Assembly: GCA_028554645.1 (NCBI GenBank)
Contig: JAQOOI010000079.1
Location: forward strand, 496,001 to 560,000
Length of the DNA: 64,000 bases
Reading direction: 5' to 3'
DNA from: Omphalotus guepiniiformis
Lineage: Eukaryota > Basidiomycota > Agaricomycetes > Agaricales > Omphalotaceae
Shown here: positions 9,452 through 22,107 of the stretch, one piece after another
Layout of the letters: every line of letters begins with the position of its first letter
Position numbering within the stretch: position 1 is the first letter of the stretch
The notes under the pieces: model-generated
What the model was told of the DNA's origin: nothing
Seen by the model: only the letters and a program-made list of their open reading frames with translations
Databases searched by the model: none
Position numbers and translations under genes: made by a program

Positions 9452-10792
9452 GATTCGATATGCTGAGAGGGGGGAATCTTAACTAACATCCTTAAATAGA
9501 CCCTCAACTCTTTTAGTATTCCGAGAGAATCAGAGATACAAACATACGATGACCCGGGGCTGAGCCAACTTGAACTCAAATGGAACTGAGCCAAGAAATT
9601 CAGAGACCGAGCTCGTGCTTTCATTGCTTCGTGAGAAAGCTGACAAGGTAGGTCCTGGACCGATCAGACACTTTCTTCCAACCAATCGCAGAATTGCGCA
9701 GTGCGAAAATCGCTCGCTCGTCTGCTCTTTGGAGTCAAATAGAGGCAAACTGTGAGTGGTATAAAGACGACGGGTATCTCTTCTCCACTCCTTTCTTTTG
9801 TTCCGTCATCTGCGATGCCTTTCCTGCTTTCCTCCCTAGTTCCTCCCTTCGGTATCTTCGTTCCCGCTGGCCCTTCTAGTCTTGAGTGCTGGTCTTTTCT
9901 GGCCTGTGCTCTACTTTTCAAGACGTACCGCGACTTTCAAAGGGTCCCGCAGACTGGTGGCGTTGGGATGATTCGTTTCGGGTTTCTTTGGTTTGTCGTC
10001 TAATTGTCAGAGCAAAGCGCAACGGTGCGTACTATTTTTATTCATTGCTATCTTACTGTTAAAGCTTGTGTGCAAACTAGCTCGTTTCTGAATACAGGTC
10101 GCCGTTCAGTGTTGGTCACGACTCGTGAAGTGCGTTATGATTACGAGTTGCGTCCTCTGTCATCGGGCCGTCGTCAACGTCAACGTCAACAATCGACTCT
10201 TCTGATATCTGATGGCTATATGTTCTCGAAGACCCTGGTTTCGTTCCATCGGACTATGTGGAGGCTCATTTGACCTTCTAGAAGACACCATTTCATGCTT
10301 GCTCCCTTCGTCCTAGCTGGTTCATTTCATTACAATTCAAATTCTCTGCGCAGTCCGCGTTCACCCGAGATCATCCCGTCTGCTACCCCTGTTTCTTTCG
10401 CCATGGAGAATAGCTTCTGTGTTACAAGGCGAAGAGCTAGCGCGGTTCATCAAATCTCTGAAACATTTCTGATTTCCGTCGCATTCTGTTGTGGAACAAC
10501 GGCCATAAATCGGATACGGAAGGAACTTATTTGCTTCGGCCAGCGAAACCAGGGTGCCCGAAGTATTGGGCGAACTTAGAGCTTCTCACGTTCAATATGC
10601 AGCGGCAAGGAAGTGAACCAGACGCGGCGTTATCATGATATTGGCACTGCACGTATTCGTCTGTATTCGTTGCTCGAATGGTTCGTCACTTGCGTAGATT
10701 TATTTGGTGCTGTCTGTAGCTCTTCATGTGTCTTTGATAAATAAATCGAATGGCAAACTGTTTACCCTGCACTGCTCTTGTTCTTCTGGCTT
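9452..10792. other. Spacer between the Ctr and FRE genes, with an unresolved possible transcript
   Basis: No known family recognised. There are transcription-like signals on the + strand: TATAAAG near 9760, an ATG at 9815 opening 62 codons of hydrophobic sequence, a good acceptor tract ending TTTCCTCCCTAG near 9840, a GTGCGT donor near 10025 and an ATACAG acceptor near 10099. I could not join these into one convincing frame. It may be a small orphan gene, a decayed gene, or the long leader of the reductase gene. Confidence 0.35.
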
Positions 10793-13258
10793 ATGGGTTT
10801 GATCTGGTTGAAACATCCTGTCCTATGGCATTCTTCGCGAGTGCCCAGTGGGTACGACTACAGCAAGATGACTGCCGAGCAACAGCAGCTTATCGTCGAA
10901 AAATGGCATAATGTTCGTCCTTCGTGAACTTTTTTGGTACAGTTAGCGACTGACACTCTCGTCACAGTGGTACACTGCAGATTGGGACTATGGACGAACG
11001 ACAGTCATTTTTCTCTGTGTCGGCATCGCTCTTTCGTCTTTGTCAAACATTGCAGCGTATGGTCGTTCTCGTAGGCCTTCATCCAAGCAGACATATCTCG
11101 ATAGAGCCACTGCTGCCATGCGATATGTTACGGCGCAGCAATTCTATGTCCCCCGCTTTAATTGGTACTCTCCACCTCTGGCTTCAATATTAGGCGTCTC
11201 TGGAATTTTCACCTTTGTGATGGGTAGGCACGGCCCTCAAGGTTGCTCGTAGACTGGACGCTGATGGATATCCTATACAGCCCTTATGCTCGCTGTTCGT
11301 CCGTTCTACTGGCCCAATGAGGAGATGGGTCACAGTCCACCTATTGCTACACGTTCGGGCTGGATTTCGATAGCGATTATGCCGTTCATGATGTATGTAC
11401 CCTAGACAATTCTCTTGGAGGGAAGTCTTCGTTTAACTCAACGTTGTCTCATAGCGCCTTTGCCACTAAAGTCAACTTCATAGGACTGTTGACCGCCACG
11501 TCTCACGAGAAACTGCAAGTCTATCATCGTTGGACTGCGTTATTTATGTGTGAGTACCTATCGTCTCGGGTGGTTGGTTTGGACTGAAGCAGGGAACGCT
11601 TGGTGCAGATATTACCTCGCTGGTTCATACGTTTCCCTTCATTATCAACAACATTATGATGGGCGAAATGGTATCGCAATGGCAAACGACTCCTTGGTAC
11701 TGGACTGGTGTAGCAGCTCTGGTTCCTCAGGTATGCATCCCTATCTCACTTCCTGGTATACGACTCATTTCTGACTTTGTCTACTAGACGTACCTCGTCT
11801 TCTTGTCCTGGGGAATCTTTAGGAATCCATACTATGAGCTTTTCAAGAAGTGAGGTTTAGAACGCGTTGTCTTGTGCACTTTGATATAAACGTTGCATTA
11901 TCGCAGGTTACATTTCATGTAATTATTACCAGTGGAATGGCCGCAAACGACTAATTATTGATCGTCTTTCATTGCTGCAGGTATTTTTATGGCCGCCCTC
12001 TTCATCCATGTAAACTTCCGCTTGACCTCCTGGTGAGTTGCGCATTCCCTTCGCATGTGTGTGAACGCTCAGGATGAACGCCTACCTTTCAAGGGACTAT
12101 TTCTGGGCCACCGCCGCCATCTACGGGCTCTCATGGCTCCTTCGTGTTGTCAGGACCTTCTACAACAGCGGCATAGGACTACCTGCTACGGTCGAAGCAC
12201 TCCCAGCTGAACGTATGGTAAAGATAAGCATTGACGTTCCGAATAGATTCAAGTGGTCCTGTGGCCAGCATGTCTTCATCAGGTTTTTGAACCTCGGAGG
12301 ACTACATTTCTTCAGCTCGCACCCGTTTACGGTGGCGTCGATTCGGAATACTGCTGGAGAGCGCGGAGTCGTCGAGTTGGTCGTTCGTGCTCATGGAGGG
12401 ATCACAAAGGTTTTGCATGAACGAGCGGAATCGAAGACGGGTGTATCTGTTCGCGTGTGGGTGGATGGGCCGTATGGAGGTGTTCCGCTCTCTTTGAGGG
12501 ACTTTGATCACGTTTATTTGTTTGCCGGTGGAAGTGGTGAGTGTTTTTGTTGGGATTGGTTTTGGTCTGGATTGAGCTGATGGCGGTAAATCTAGGATCA
12601 AGCTTCACTTTACCCATTCTTGCGGACTTGATGAAGGGCTTCGATGAAGGCATGCAGTGCAAACACGTTGAGTTTATTCTTGCTGTCCGACAGAACGGTT
12701 AGTCCTTGCCACTTGTTAAATAAGTATCTCGGGCACTGACAATTACATTACTCAACCGTAGATATTGAATGGCCTGCAGAATATCTCAAAGCGGCACGAT
12801 CACTCGCGCAAGAGAAGAATCTGCACATTCGCGTATTTGTCACGGCCAACAACATCAACATCGCACCAGAGTCAGCATCTTCACTGAGCGTCAAATCTTC
12901 GTTCGAAGACGTTCATAAGTTTGCTGAAGATGCTGTTTCTGGGAGACCGAATCTTTCGCTTATCATCGAGAAAGCCTGTCGAGAGAATACAGGACGAGTC
13001 GCGATTGCGGGTGAGTCGATTCTTCTTCGAAGTCGTAGTGGATGATATGCATGTTTATCTTATTTGGAAATGACAGCATGTGGTCCAGACTCGTTCTTGT
13101 ATGATATTCGTAAATCTGTAGCAAAGCAAGAGCTTGAAATTGCAGACGGTTTCGGGATCTGCAAGGAAGTTTACTTACACACTGAACAGTACGGGTAAGT
13201 AACCTTTTTTTGTGGTTTATTCCAGCTCATGTGAGCTAATTCACTTTGTAGATGGTGA
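10793..13258 (+). CDS. FRE-type ferric/cupric reductase, plasma membrane flavocytochrome b
   Basis: Transfers electrons from NADPH through FAD and heme to extracellular Fe(III)/Cu(II). Multi-exon. The N-terminal half has several membrane helices with candidate heme-ligand His residues (SHEKLQVYHRW, LVHTFPF, ALFIHVNF). The C-terminal half carries the FAD motif HPFTVAS, the NADPH motif LFAGGSG and a distal ACGPDS loop. After the last intron it ends in the short tail EQYGW. The start at 10793 is the first ATG after an in-frame stop at 10742, with no AG acceptor between. However, translated sequence just before it is hydrophobic, so the N-terminus may be misread. Its neighbour on the other strand is a Ctr copper importer: Fre enzymes supply reduced copper to Ctr, so the pair is functionally coherent. 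Confidence 0.87.
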
Positions 13259-13660
13259 TTACTATCTGTATTGACAGTCTGATAAACTATTGTTCGAAAC
13301 ATTCTTCGTGACAGGAATTATTCTACTGTCTGTGTATAGCATCATAACATCTATTCCTGGGTTCATCTTTATTCATCCTTCTAAGTAAAAACGGGCTGGT
13401 CGAGCGTCCTTCCGATCGAGCTAGTATCTGAGGTGTATGTATACATGGTCGAGCTGTATAAACCACGCTTTGACCACCTAATTCGGGGTAGAGTATTTGG
13501 TCTTGACGCATCTGCCAAACAAACGGCTACCAGTCACCACTGCCAACACTGTTGAGCGTGGAGCGAATATCTCAGCCTGAACAAGGAACATCTACAAACA
13601 GACTTCTCGATCTTTTCTATGCTGCTAAGGGCATACATATCTCACTAAAAACACCGCCGA
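13259..13660. other. Short spacer between the FRE and SEC24 genes
   Basis: About 400 bp. No gene recognised; probably holds the FRE 3' UTR and the SEC24 promoter. Confidence 0.5.
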
Positions 13661-16600
13661 ATGTACGAGGAACGCAATCATATTCCGCAGCCACCTCACA
13701 GCGCTGGGAGATCGTATCAAGGTATATTTTATCTACACTTGCTGTTTAATTTCACTCTTAGTTTACAGGTTTACGACCTCGTATTGACCCCAGTCAAGTA
13801 CCATCTGCGATTGATGCAATAGAAGCAGATCGTTCGCAATGGGAAGAGCAACCATATCCAACACTTCCTGGGACGAAGACACCACTATCGACAACGGATT
13901 ATGTAGCTTTGGACCAAGGTAGTCTTGGTACAGGAATCGGAGGGAATATGTACTGACTAGTCCCTGTTCAGGCAATTCCTCACCAAAATTTGTACGCGTA
14001 TCCACTTGGGCGTTTCCGAACACGGCGCGGCTCGCGTCAGAATGCAACATTCCCCTAGCGGCTATTTTCCAGCCTTTTGCCGACCTTGATCAAGGAGAAG
14101 AGGATATTCCTGTCGTTGATGCTACTCAGACTGGTCCTGCACGTTGTGAGAAGTGTCGGGCGTACGTTAATCCATGGTGTACATGGGTATCTGGGGGCAA
14201 TAGGTGGAAATGCAACTTGTGTTCGCACGAAACGCTGGGTGCGTATAATAGCCGTTCTTCTCCGAAATAATTCTGATATTCTCCTACTGGTCTCTCCCGA
14301 TTATTTCTGTCATCTGGATGGAAATGGGATGCGGCTCGATTATTTACAACGTGCAGAGTTATGCAAAGGCACTGTTGACTTCATTGTACCTGAAGAGTAC
14401 TTCGCCCTAAACCCAGTCCCTCGTCTCACTACAACTTATGTCTCTCCTGAACCGCCTGCCACTGGCTTTAGGAAGCCACTCCCCATGGACTATGTCTTTG
14501 CGCTAGACGTCTCTGTCGAAGCAGTTCAATCCAACTTCCTCTACACTGCATGCATATCTCTTCTCAAGATCTTATATGGTGGACCAGGCGAGGACGGGGC
14601 AGTGCTCGACCCATGCTTCCCCCAAGGAAGTCGAATAGCAATTCTCACATTTGATTCCACGTTGCATTTCTACGATCTGTCAGTGCGTGCTCTTCATTGC
14701 ATTTGTCCACTAGTCGGCTCAGTGTTCCGCTAGATAGACAAGGCTCCTATGATGGTCGTACCTGATATCGACGAGGTGTTTGTTCCCCTTCGCGCAGGGC
14801 TCTTTGTTGACCCATATGCATCTCGAGCCGCTGTTGAAACGCTTCTTCAAGCGCTGCCGCAGCGCTACGTCAATACGTACGAGACACAGGCCACCTTGGG
14901 CTCAGTGCTGAGAGCATGCTTAGCTGGTCTGGTACGTCTCCCTGTTCCCTATGCCCTTCCTCGTACAAAATGAATTAACTCAAATTTGTCTGGCAGGGCG
15001 AGGTGGCCAAGTCGTTGTCTTCCAAAGTACTATGCCCACAATCGGGCCAGGTGCGCTGCATGGCCGGCCCAACGAGTCGGAGCTCTACGATACCGACAAG
15101 GAGAAAACGTTATACAAGCCTCGAGACATTGCTTGGACGGATATCGGAGAAGAGTGCGCGGAGGAAGGCGTCGGCGTATCAATGTTTATTGGGAATACTC
15201 AATATATCGACGTAGGCTCGATAGGTAGGTCTGTCATACATTTTGAACGAATCGTGTTTGCTTATTATTCCCTATTGTGGTGAACAGGTGTAGTATGCTC
15301 ATTAACAGGTGGTGAAATATTCTTCCACCCGAGATTTGAGCTTGAGAGAGACGCGATGGTACTGGAGTCACAAATTCAGAGGATGATGAGGCGGATGACG
15401 GGTTATAACTGTGTTGCCCGTATACGGTGTTCCAAGGGTACTGTTCAGCCTTTTACCCTTCAAACCATCAACCTCATCTGTGCTCTCTTCTACAGGTCTC
15501 CAGATATCGGATTATTACGGCAATTTCTACCAGCAAACCACCACCGACCTCGCCTTCGGTACTCTTGACGCGGACAAAGTATTTTCTGTCTCGTTGAATC
15601 ACGCTGGTTCATTGAGCCCGAGAGAGTATGTGCATCTTCAGTGTGCCACATTATATACCACGGTGGAGGGTCAGAGAAGAGTGAGGACGTGCAATTTGGC
15701 GGTCCAGGTGGTGGAGCTGGCAGGAAACATTTTTCATTATGCTGATTTGGATGCTACGGTGTGTCATATTGCGCGGCGTGGTGAGTGGTGCATTGTCCCA
15801 ACAATAATTATTGCACGAGCTAAGAGAGCTGGCGGTTTTTTTCAGCGATATCTAGCATAGGCTCGCAGAAGCTGTCCTTAATCAGGGATGATTTGACGGA
15901 GAACTGCTCAGCTGTATTACTAGGCTATCGGAATAAGTGTGCCGCTGCCACCCGCCCCACGCAGGTGAGACTTACTCTGAGTTCGGTGTCCGACCTGGAG
16001 GCTTATGACAAGTGTTTCTTAGCTCATCATACCTGAAGCTTTCAAGGCATTACCAACCTATACGCTGGCACTTTTGAAATCCAAACCACTGAAAGGTAGT
16101 CTTTCTGGCGCCTGAGACTATTGAAAAGTCTGATTGTGTGTTTGTCTTGTAGCACGAAGCATCTCGTCGGACGTGAGGAACTATTATGCCCATAGGATTT
16201 TATCTATGAGCGTCCGAAGCACGCTGCAACATTTATATCCGCGATTGTTGGCACTGCATGATTTAGACGATACAATAGCTCTTCCGGACCCGACTACAAA
16301 CAGAATCACTACGCCATCTATAATGAGGAACAGTCATGTGTGGATGACGGCCAATGGGTTGTACTTGATAGGTGAGGGTTGTCATTTGTTTTCTCATCAT
16401 AGGCTCATGTTTATATGCGGTCAGATAATGAGGAAGCCATGATTCTATGGGTCGGATCCAGCGTATCTCCCCAATTATTAAGTGATCTTTTCGGCACAGA
16501 TGATATTCACAGCCTGAACCCACACATGGTACGCCGCATTTTTTCTTTTTTCCCTGAGAATGATTACGGACTGCAAGTTATAGACCAGTCTACCTGTCCT

Positions 16601-16991
16601 AGAGACACGGTTTTCGGCCCAAGTTCGAAACATCATCGCGACCAGACGAAGGCAACGGGGTGGCCGTATGCCGAAATTCTTCATCGCAAGGCAGAACCTC
16701 GATGCCGCTGAGATTGAGTTTAGCGATATGCTGGTAGAGGATCAAAATAATGGGACGCTGGCGTACTTAGACTGTCAGTATCCCCCGTCTGCTTTTTCTC
16801 TGTCTTTCTTCCGTTTTGAAACATGGACTGACATATCCTGCAGACCTGACAATCATTCATAAACAGATCACCCATGTTGTGAGTTTACACCTTCACTTTA
16901 TGGAACTTCAATGTCCTGATTGTGACCTACCCTGTAGTTAACGGAAGGAGGATCATTAGGCGGTGTCTCTGGTCTTCGTTCGCCATGGTAG
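13661..16991 (+). CDS. SEC24: SEC24, COPII coat cargo-binding subunit
   Basis: COPII inner-coat component that selects cargo at endoplasmic reticulum exit sites together with Sec23. Recognised along its length: the entry segment [48 protein letters not shown], a four-Cys zinc finger ([12 protein letters not shown]...WKCNLC, about 14140-14220), the vWA-like trunk ([29 protein letters not shown]), the beta-sandwich ([15 protein letters not shown] after splicing), the helical region and a gelsolin-like end ([26 protein letters not shown]). The last codons are [10 protein letters not shown], stop at 16989. At least ten short introns. Only about 20 residues precede the first conserved block, whereas Sec24 normally has a long Pro/Gln-rich N-terminus; upstream exons could have been missed. 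Confidence 0.9.
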
Positions 16992-18524
16992 ACTTGTTGT
17001 TATTGTGCGTACGTAGGTGGTTGACGAGGATTTGATGTATGCAAATTCAGTGATCATGAAAAAATCCTTGAGCGTCAGCGATGCTAGCGTGTTCCGTCCA
17101 CGCTGATGTTTTCGAGATTCTACACCAACAGTCACCTAGCAACATGGCCCATCCTCTTCCAGTCAAATCTTGAAACAAGATTTCTGGTATCAATTCGCGA
17201 GATGTTAGAAGGATAGTCGTGGACGGCTACTTGAATCGACTTGTCGCTATCCAGCATCCTTTTCTTTCGTGTGAGACTGATTGGCAAGGAGCCGCCGCGT
17301 ACGTGGTGCAACTTCGTATCCAGAACTAGCGAAAGGCAAGGAGATGGTTACTTCCCGACAGCAATTAGCGCGATTCGCCAGTGAAGCTTAAGTTCGGGCC
17401 GTGCACGAGTTGTACTTCACTCGTACTTCTGAGTTCCTAGCACTTTTCTGGAAAGAGTCCCCCTATCGTGAAAGAGCCCATTTGAGCGTCAGATTAATCG
17501 TGGTCCCAAAATGCTTGATGTACCTGAACGATGATTTTAGAGATGGGGCAGCGAAAGTTAGGATTTACAACTAGAACAGACTAATTCTGTCATTGTTGCA
17601 GATGGTTCCAGATGATCATGTAGCACCCATGCTCTAGAACTACCAGACTTTCAAATCTGGTCAGTGGTTCTGAAACTGTTGACGAGTCACGACTCCTTCC
17701 GAATCTGCTATGGCCCACAATCCAAAAACAGTGTTGTGATGCACATCTCTGAGCACAACACATACTACAAGTGTTCAAGATATTACCTGAAATATGAGCA
17801 CAGAGAAAGTACGTAGAAGTCCCGACCATTCCTCGATGGGACGGCGGACCTACTGTCCTCCTCTGGTACCTTGATTATTGAGATTATGGGCCTGCGGCCG
17901 CCGCCAGGGAGTGATCTTTAGAGAGCGCACTGGAACACTACTAGAACCCTCTGGTCCCTGGACCGCATGACTTCGGGACCGCTGGTGGACAATCTAGGTG
18001 AGTCGGGATACATATGTTATGAAGTACTCAAAGTATTCCAACCCAATTATAACAGCTGCAATTGAAGTCATGAAGCGTACTTGAAATACCAGCATAACGA
18101 TCAGGTCAGGGGGTGTTCACGTTGAAGTTGAACTTACGGAGTAGTAATTGCATGTGATCGCAAAGCTGTTCACTTCAAACCCGCTTCAAACCGTCCTACT
18201 GATCAAATCAGTGAAATTATAATCTACTACAACTAGTCTATGTTTACAATATTCCAGAATGGATTCCGATGTAGTGAAGCTTTGAAGCTTGGAGACTGAC
18301 TAAAGGTTGCGTACTAGTGAACAAAAAGGGGGTGAACGAAGGAGGAGAAAAGAGCAACCAACCCAGCAGGCACAATCACGACACCTCTGAATCGAAGGAA
18401 TGCTGGGTTCAAAAAGCTCTACAAAAATCAGATGACTAGGGTACTAAAGGAAGTAAAAACAACGGAATGCAAAGGATGTGTCGTATCGATGCTGCTTCAT
18501 TATTATCTGTTGTGGCGTTTGAGT
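16992..18524. other. Gene-poor spacer of 1.5 kb
   Basis: Convergent 3' regions of SEC24 and the RRM gene. Only short shadow frames; no transposon, tRNA or family signature seen. Confidence 0.5.
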
Positions 18525-20344
18525 TCAATCGCATATATTGGCAAACGGGATGCAATTCTGAATCTTTCCGGCGTTGAACTGCATCTGACTGGAGTAGGGG
18601 TAGGGGAAGTGACAGCGAGATTGAACGGAATCAGTACTCCACCTAAAACCGAATTTAGTCTTTAAGCAATTGAGGCAGAGACGTGACATACCAAGAATCA
18701 GTAGAGCTTGACCGTGGCATAAAACCAGATATTGGAGCATAAGAAACAACGGGAGGTGGCGCGTAGTGGAAGGGAGTCGAAGCTTGATGAAGAGAATAGT
18801 GAGAAGAATTACTGATGTCTTGCAGAGGACGCTTGAAATCACTTTGATCGCGAGAAGGTCCTGAAGAAAGCTTTGTCCGAGAGCTAGAGTTCGCTTGAAA
18901 CCTAAGTTCGTTTTCCAGTTCTGGAGGTCCGGTGGCTTGAGACATTAAAGTAGCACTGGCAGCAGCAGGAATGACGACATATTCAGCATTGATCCTGTAG
19001 TTGGCGTAGCATTGTCCTTGAAGAGATTCCTTTGCTTCTTTGGCACTTCCGACAGCATTGTATTCCACGAGAGCAGAGATAGTTTCTTGAGGAGAAGGTA
19101 AGGCAATAATTTCAAGCTTCTTGATCTTTCCGAAAGGAAATAAAAGTGGTTCCAGGTCGGCTGTATCGGAGAAAATTATGAAGGGAAGGTTGGATACTAA
19201 AAGTATATTCGACGGAGTGAAAGTCAAGGTGAAGAGATTTTCAGCGGAGTTTGAAGTAAGCGAAGAGTCAGAGTCGTTAGAGGGAAGTGATTGGCCGCCT
19301 TCTAGAACATCGCCAGGTGAGGACGCATCGCCAAGTTGAGAGTCGAATAGCATAGCACGATCGCCTCCATCCAGAAAGCCTAGGTTCACGATGAGCTTAG
19401 TCTTACATCAGTATAGAAATACACACCCTGAGATCGCTGAACGATAGACCAAGACACGTCAATAGTATGTCCCCTAGGAAGAACAGGTCAGAGTTCGCGC
19501 AACGCACAACAAGGTGTAACAGCATTACTTGATTTGCGTGCGGGTTAGAGCCATCATCGCTCGTTTGGCTTCTTCATGATTTGACATTACAACAAATCCC
19601 CGGCGTCGGGAAGCATTGTCGACCGTGGCGAGAATGACGCAATGAGATACCGTGCCATGACGAGAAAACACCGCGGCAAACTCGCTCCTGAGCAACCCAC
19701 ATGAATTTTTCGTTAATTGGGGAGGTATGAAGGACTCTTACTTGGTGAGATCGAATGGGATTCCAAGTACATAGAGATTACGACGAGCATCAGGTCGCTT
19801 CGAGGTTAATTTTTCAGTTTCCATTACAGGCGTGACCACCCTGAATGCCGTATATCAATTAGGACTACATGAAGGAAGAAGAGCGAGGTATACACAGAGT
19901 TGAGAAGCTTACAAAGAACAACCGCCGACGGTATATCCTGACATACACAATGCTTTCCTGACCGACAGAAGGAATGCCATGAGCTTCAGAGTTAGGACGG
20001 AAAACCTGCTTACTTGGCAGCATCATGAGAAAGAAACGAGATCTCGATGTGGGTTCCGACCGCATCTCTGAACTCTGAAGTGCTTCGAACATCACCTGCA
20101 CACAAAACAGAGTAAATTATATTGGGCGAGAAGCCACGAACAACGTTGACATACCAATGAGTGTGTTGAATAGCGCGACTACCTCACGCCGGTTCACTGG
20201 AAGAATATTTCATCATACGGCTTCGGCGAGAACATTACAGAACTTCTTACCATGGTTCGGAAGACTAGCGATCTTAATCGTGTCTGTCTTAACGCTCGAA
20301 TCGCAATGAGGCTGGAAAAGCTTTTTTTGAGAGGACATCGTCAT
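18525..20344 (-). CDS. RNA-binding protein with three RRM domains
   Basis: Read with about seven short introns. Start MTMSSQKKLFQP at 20344. RRM1 is TIKIASLPNHVNRREVVALF through HDAAKKALCMSGYTVGG. RRM2 is NLYVLGIPFDLTKSEFAAVF through ASRRRGFVVMSNHEEAKRAM. RRM3 is NILLVSNLPFIIFSDTADLE through ISALVEYNAVGSAKEAKESL. A low-complexity Ser-rich tail follows. RNP-like residues are visible (LYVLGI, RGFVVM). A GTATGT...TTTTAG intron near the end (about 18672-18722) would change the last residues and place the stop at 18525; without it the protein ends at 18655. The layout recalls Mei2-like proteins, but their diagnostic C-terminal RRM was not seen. Role presumably in mRNA metabolism. Confidence 0.7.
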
Positions 20345-20865
20345 GATATAAAAGGAATGAGGAATTTAAGGGGTCGCCAGAGTCAAACAAGATAGATCTG
20401 AGAAGTGGGCACGAGCACTGAAACTCGCCTAAGCAAGAAGACGAGAGAAGATGAGAGTAAGAGAGAAAGAGAAACGCCTATTCCAGCTTTGGCCGGAGCG
20501 AATATGTTTGACTAAATGTCCCACGCCACAGACGCGTCAAGCCACTGACCATCACGACCATCTCCCCATTCACGTATCTCAACAAATTATTGGTCTCGAA
20601 CGCGTAAATCGCTATAATGTCTGAAGACTTGCGTCCTCTATCTTCTCTGGCAATACCCCCATCCACCTTGTCAGCACTCACACGAGCCGGATACGAGACA
20701 GTGAACGACGTACACTCACAAACATCTGCAGATGAGCTAACTAACGGTCTGTGCTGTCCTTGAACAAGTGATGTTGCGTGAGAGACTTAGATATTCTCTC
20801 AAGCTCTCAAGATCCCGCTAGCTGCTTCGCAAGCTTTGCTGTCGTCTCAATCGGCTCACGAAACT
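20345..20865. promoter_or_regulatory. Divergent promoter between the RRM gene and the RAD51-like gene
   Basis: About 520 bp between two start codons facing away from each other. No gene recognised inside; no clear TATA box. Confidence 0.45.
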
Positions 20866-22107
20866 ATGGCACTTCCCTTGACTCAGTCCGCTGCATCTCT
20901 GGCACGCTCTAAGAAACACAAAATCAGATCATTCTCTACTCGATGCCCGCCGGTTGATAAGCTTCTGGGGGGAGGCCTTCCCCGAGGACATGTATTAGAA
21001 GTGTCAGGGCCCCCCGGAAGTCCGAAAGAAAACATCTTGCTCAATATTGTTCGTTCTTTTGCTGAAGCAGGAGAATCCATACTGTTTGTAGGTCAGTCTA
21101 GTGTCACCGTCTAGTGTCAGTGCAGCTTTGATGATTAGAATTTCTAGACTGCCAGAACATGTGTAACCCTTCTCTCATCGACAGATGCCTGCAAGGTTTG
21201 CCACATGTAGCACCAGTTTCGTTGCGTTTGACTAGTTCCAGGTGTTGCTGATGCTCGAAAATTGGTCGTCTATATCAAAATACACACTCTACTCGATCTC
21301 ATGGTATTCATGAACAATCTATCCTCCTATCTGGAATCGGATCAGAATGTGAGTACCACTGATTTTCGCGCCGCGAATGCTCACCCATTACAAACAGATT
21401 TCGCTCCTCGTTCTGAGTTCCATATCGTTCCCTTTCCAGTATACCCCTGAAGTACCACCTTCAGCCAAAGCAGTCCAACTCGAGCAAGTGAAGCAGATCC
21501 TGGCGAAAAACTGCACCTCTCGGAGTCTAAGTGTAAATTCCGCAATTTGAGATGCTGAGTTTGAATTGTAATAACGTTTCAGGTCGCGGCCACCACCCAA
21601 CTATCGACCAAAATGATCAATATCGATGGTAGTAGTGGTAGCTTTGACACTGCGGGCGCACAAGGCGTCCTGGTGCCCCAGCTAGGTAGGGTCTGATATG
21701 TTATCTTGCGACTGCCCACTGAATGCTCTGATTCAGGCGCAGCTTATCTCCCACCTGGACGAAGCCACCGCATACTCTTCTCGCTGGAATCCCGAGAAAT
21801 AGGGTCGCCTTTGAAATTGTAAGCAAACCTAGGCATTGTTTATATACATATTCAGATGCCGACCTTCGTTCTCTTAGACGTGTGCGCCTTCTTACGACAT
21901 CCTCGAACGATAAGGCTCCTTCGGGAAAAGTCGGAGAACCAATGGCTTCAGAGCCATTTGCACTGGATTGGTGTGGTAAGTCCATGTATATCTTGGAAAT
22001 TCGACAAGTCCTTCGATACAATAACATAAGTACACGAGGTCTGATACATACTTCTTGTTCCTCTTTGCACAGGCTCCATGCGAAGTAGCTGGCAGACACT
22101 AACGTGA
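20866..22107 (+). CDS. RAD51-paralogue-like RecA-fold protein with degenerate Walker motifs
   Basis: RecA/RAD51-fold protein of roughly 310 aa. The conserved entry is STRCPPVDKLLGGGLPRGH followed by LEVSGPPGSPKENIL at the Walker A position; the family has GxxGxGKT. After splicing, QNMCNPSLIDRCLQGVADAR and TLLDLMVFMNNL follow. The Walker B strand reads ISLLVLSSISFPFQ, with Ser where RAD51 proteins have Asp. The later VAATTQLSTKM corresponds to the VxxTNQM strand, and GVLVPQLG...RILFSLESREIG to the LVPALGxxW region of RAD51 paralogues. The C-terminus comes from two short exons ending at 22107. Expected to act in homologous recombination as part of a paralogue complex, probably without its own ATP hydrolysis (inference). 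Assignment to a specific paralogue is not possible by eye. Confidence 0.72.
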
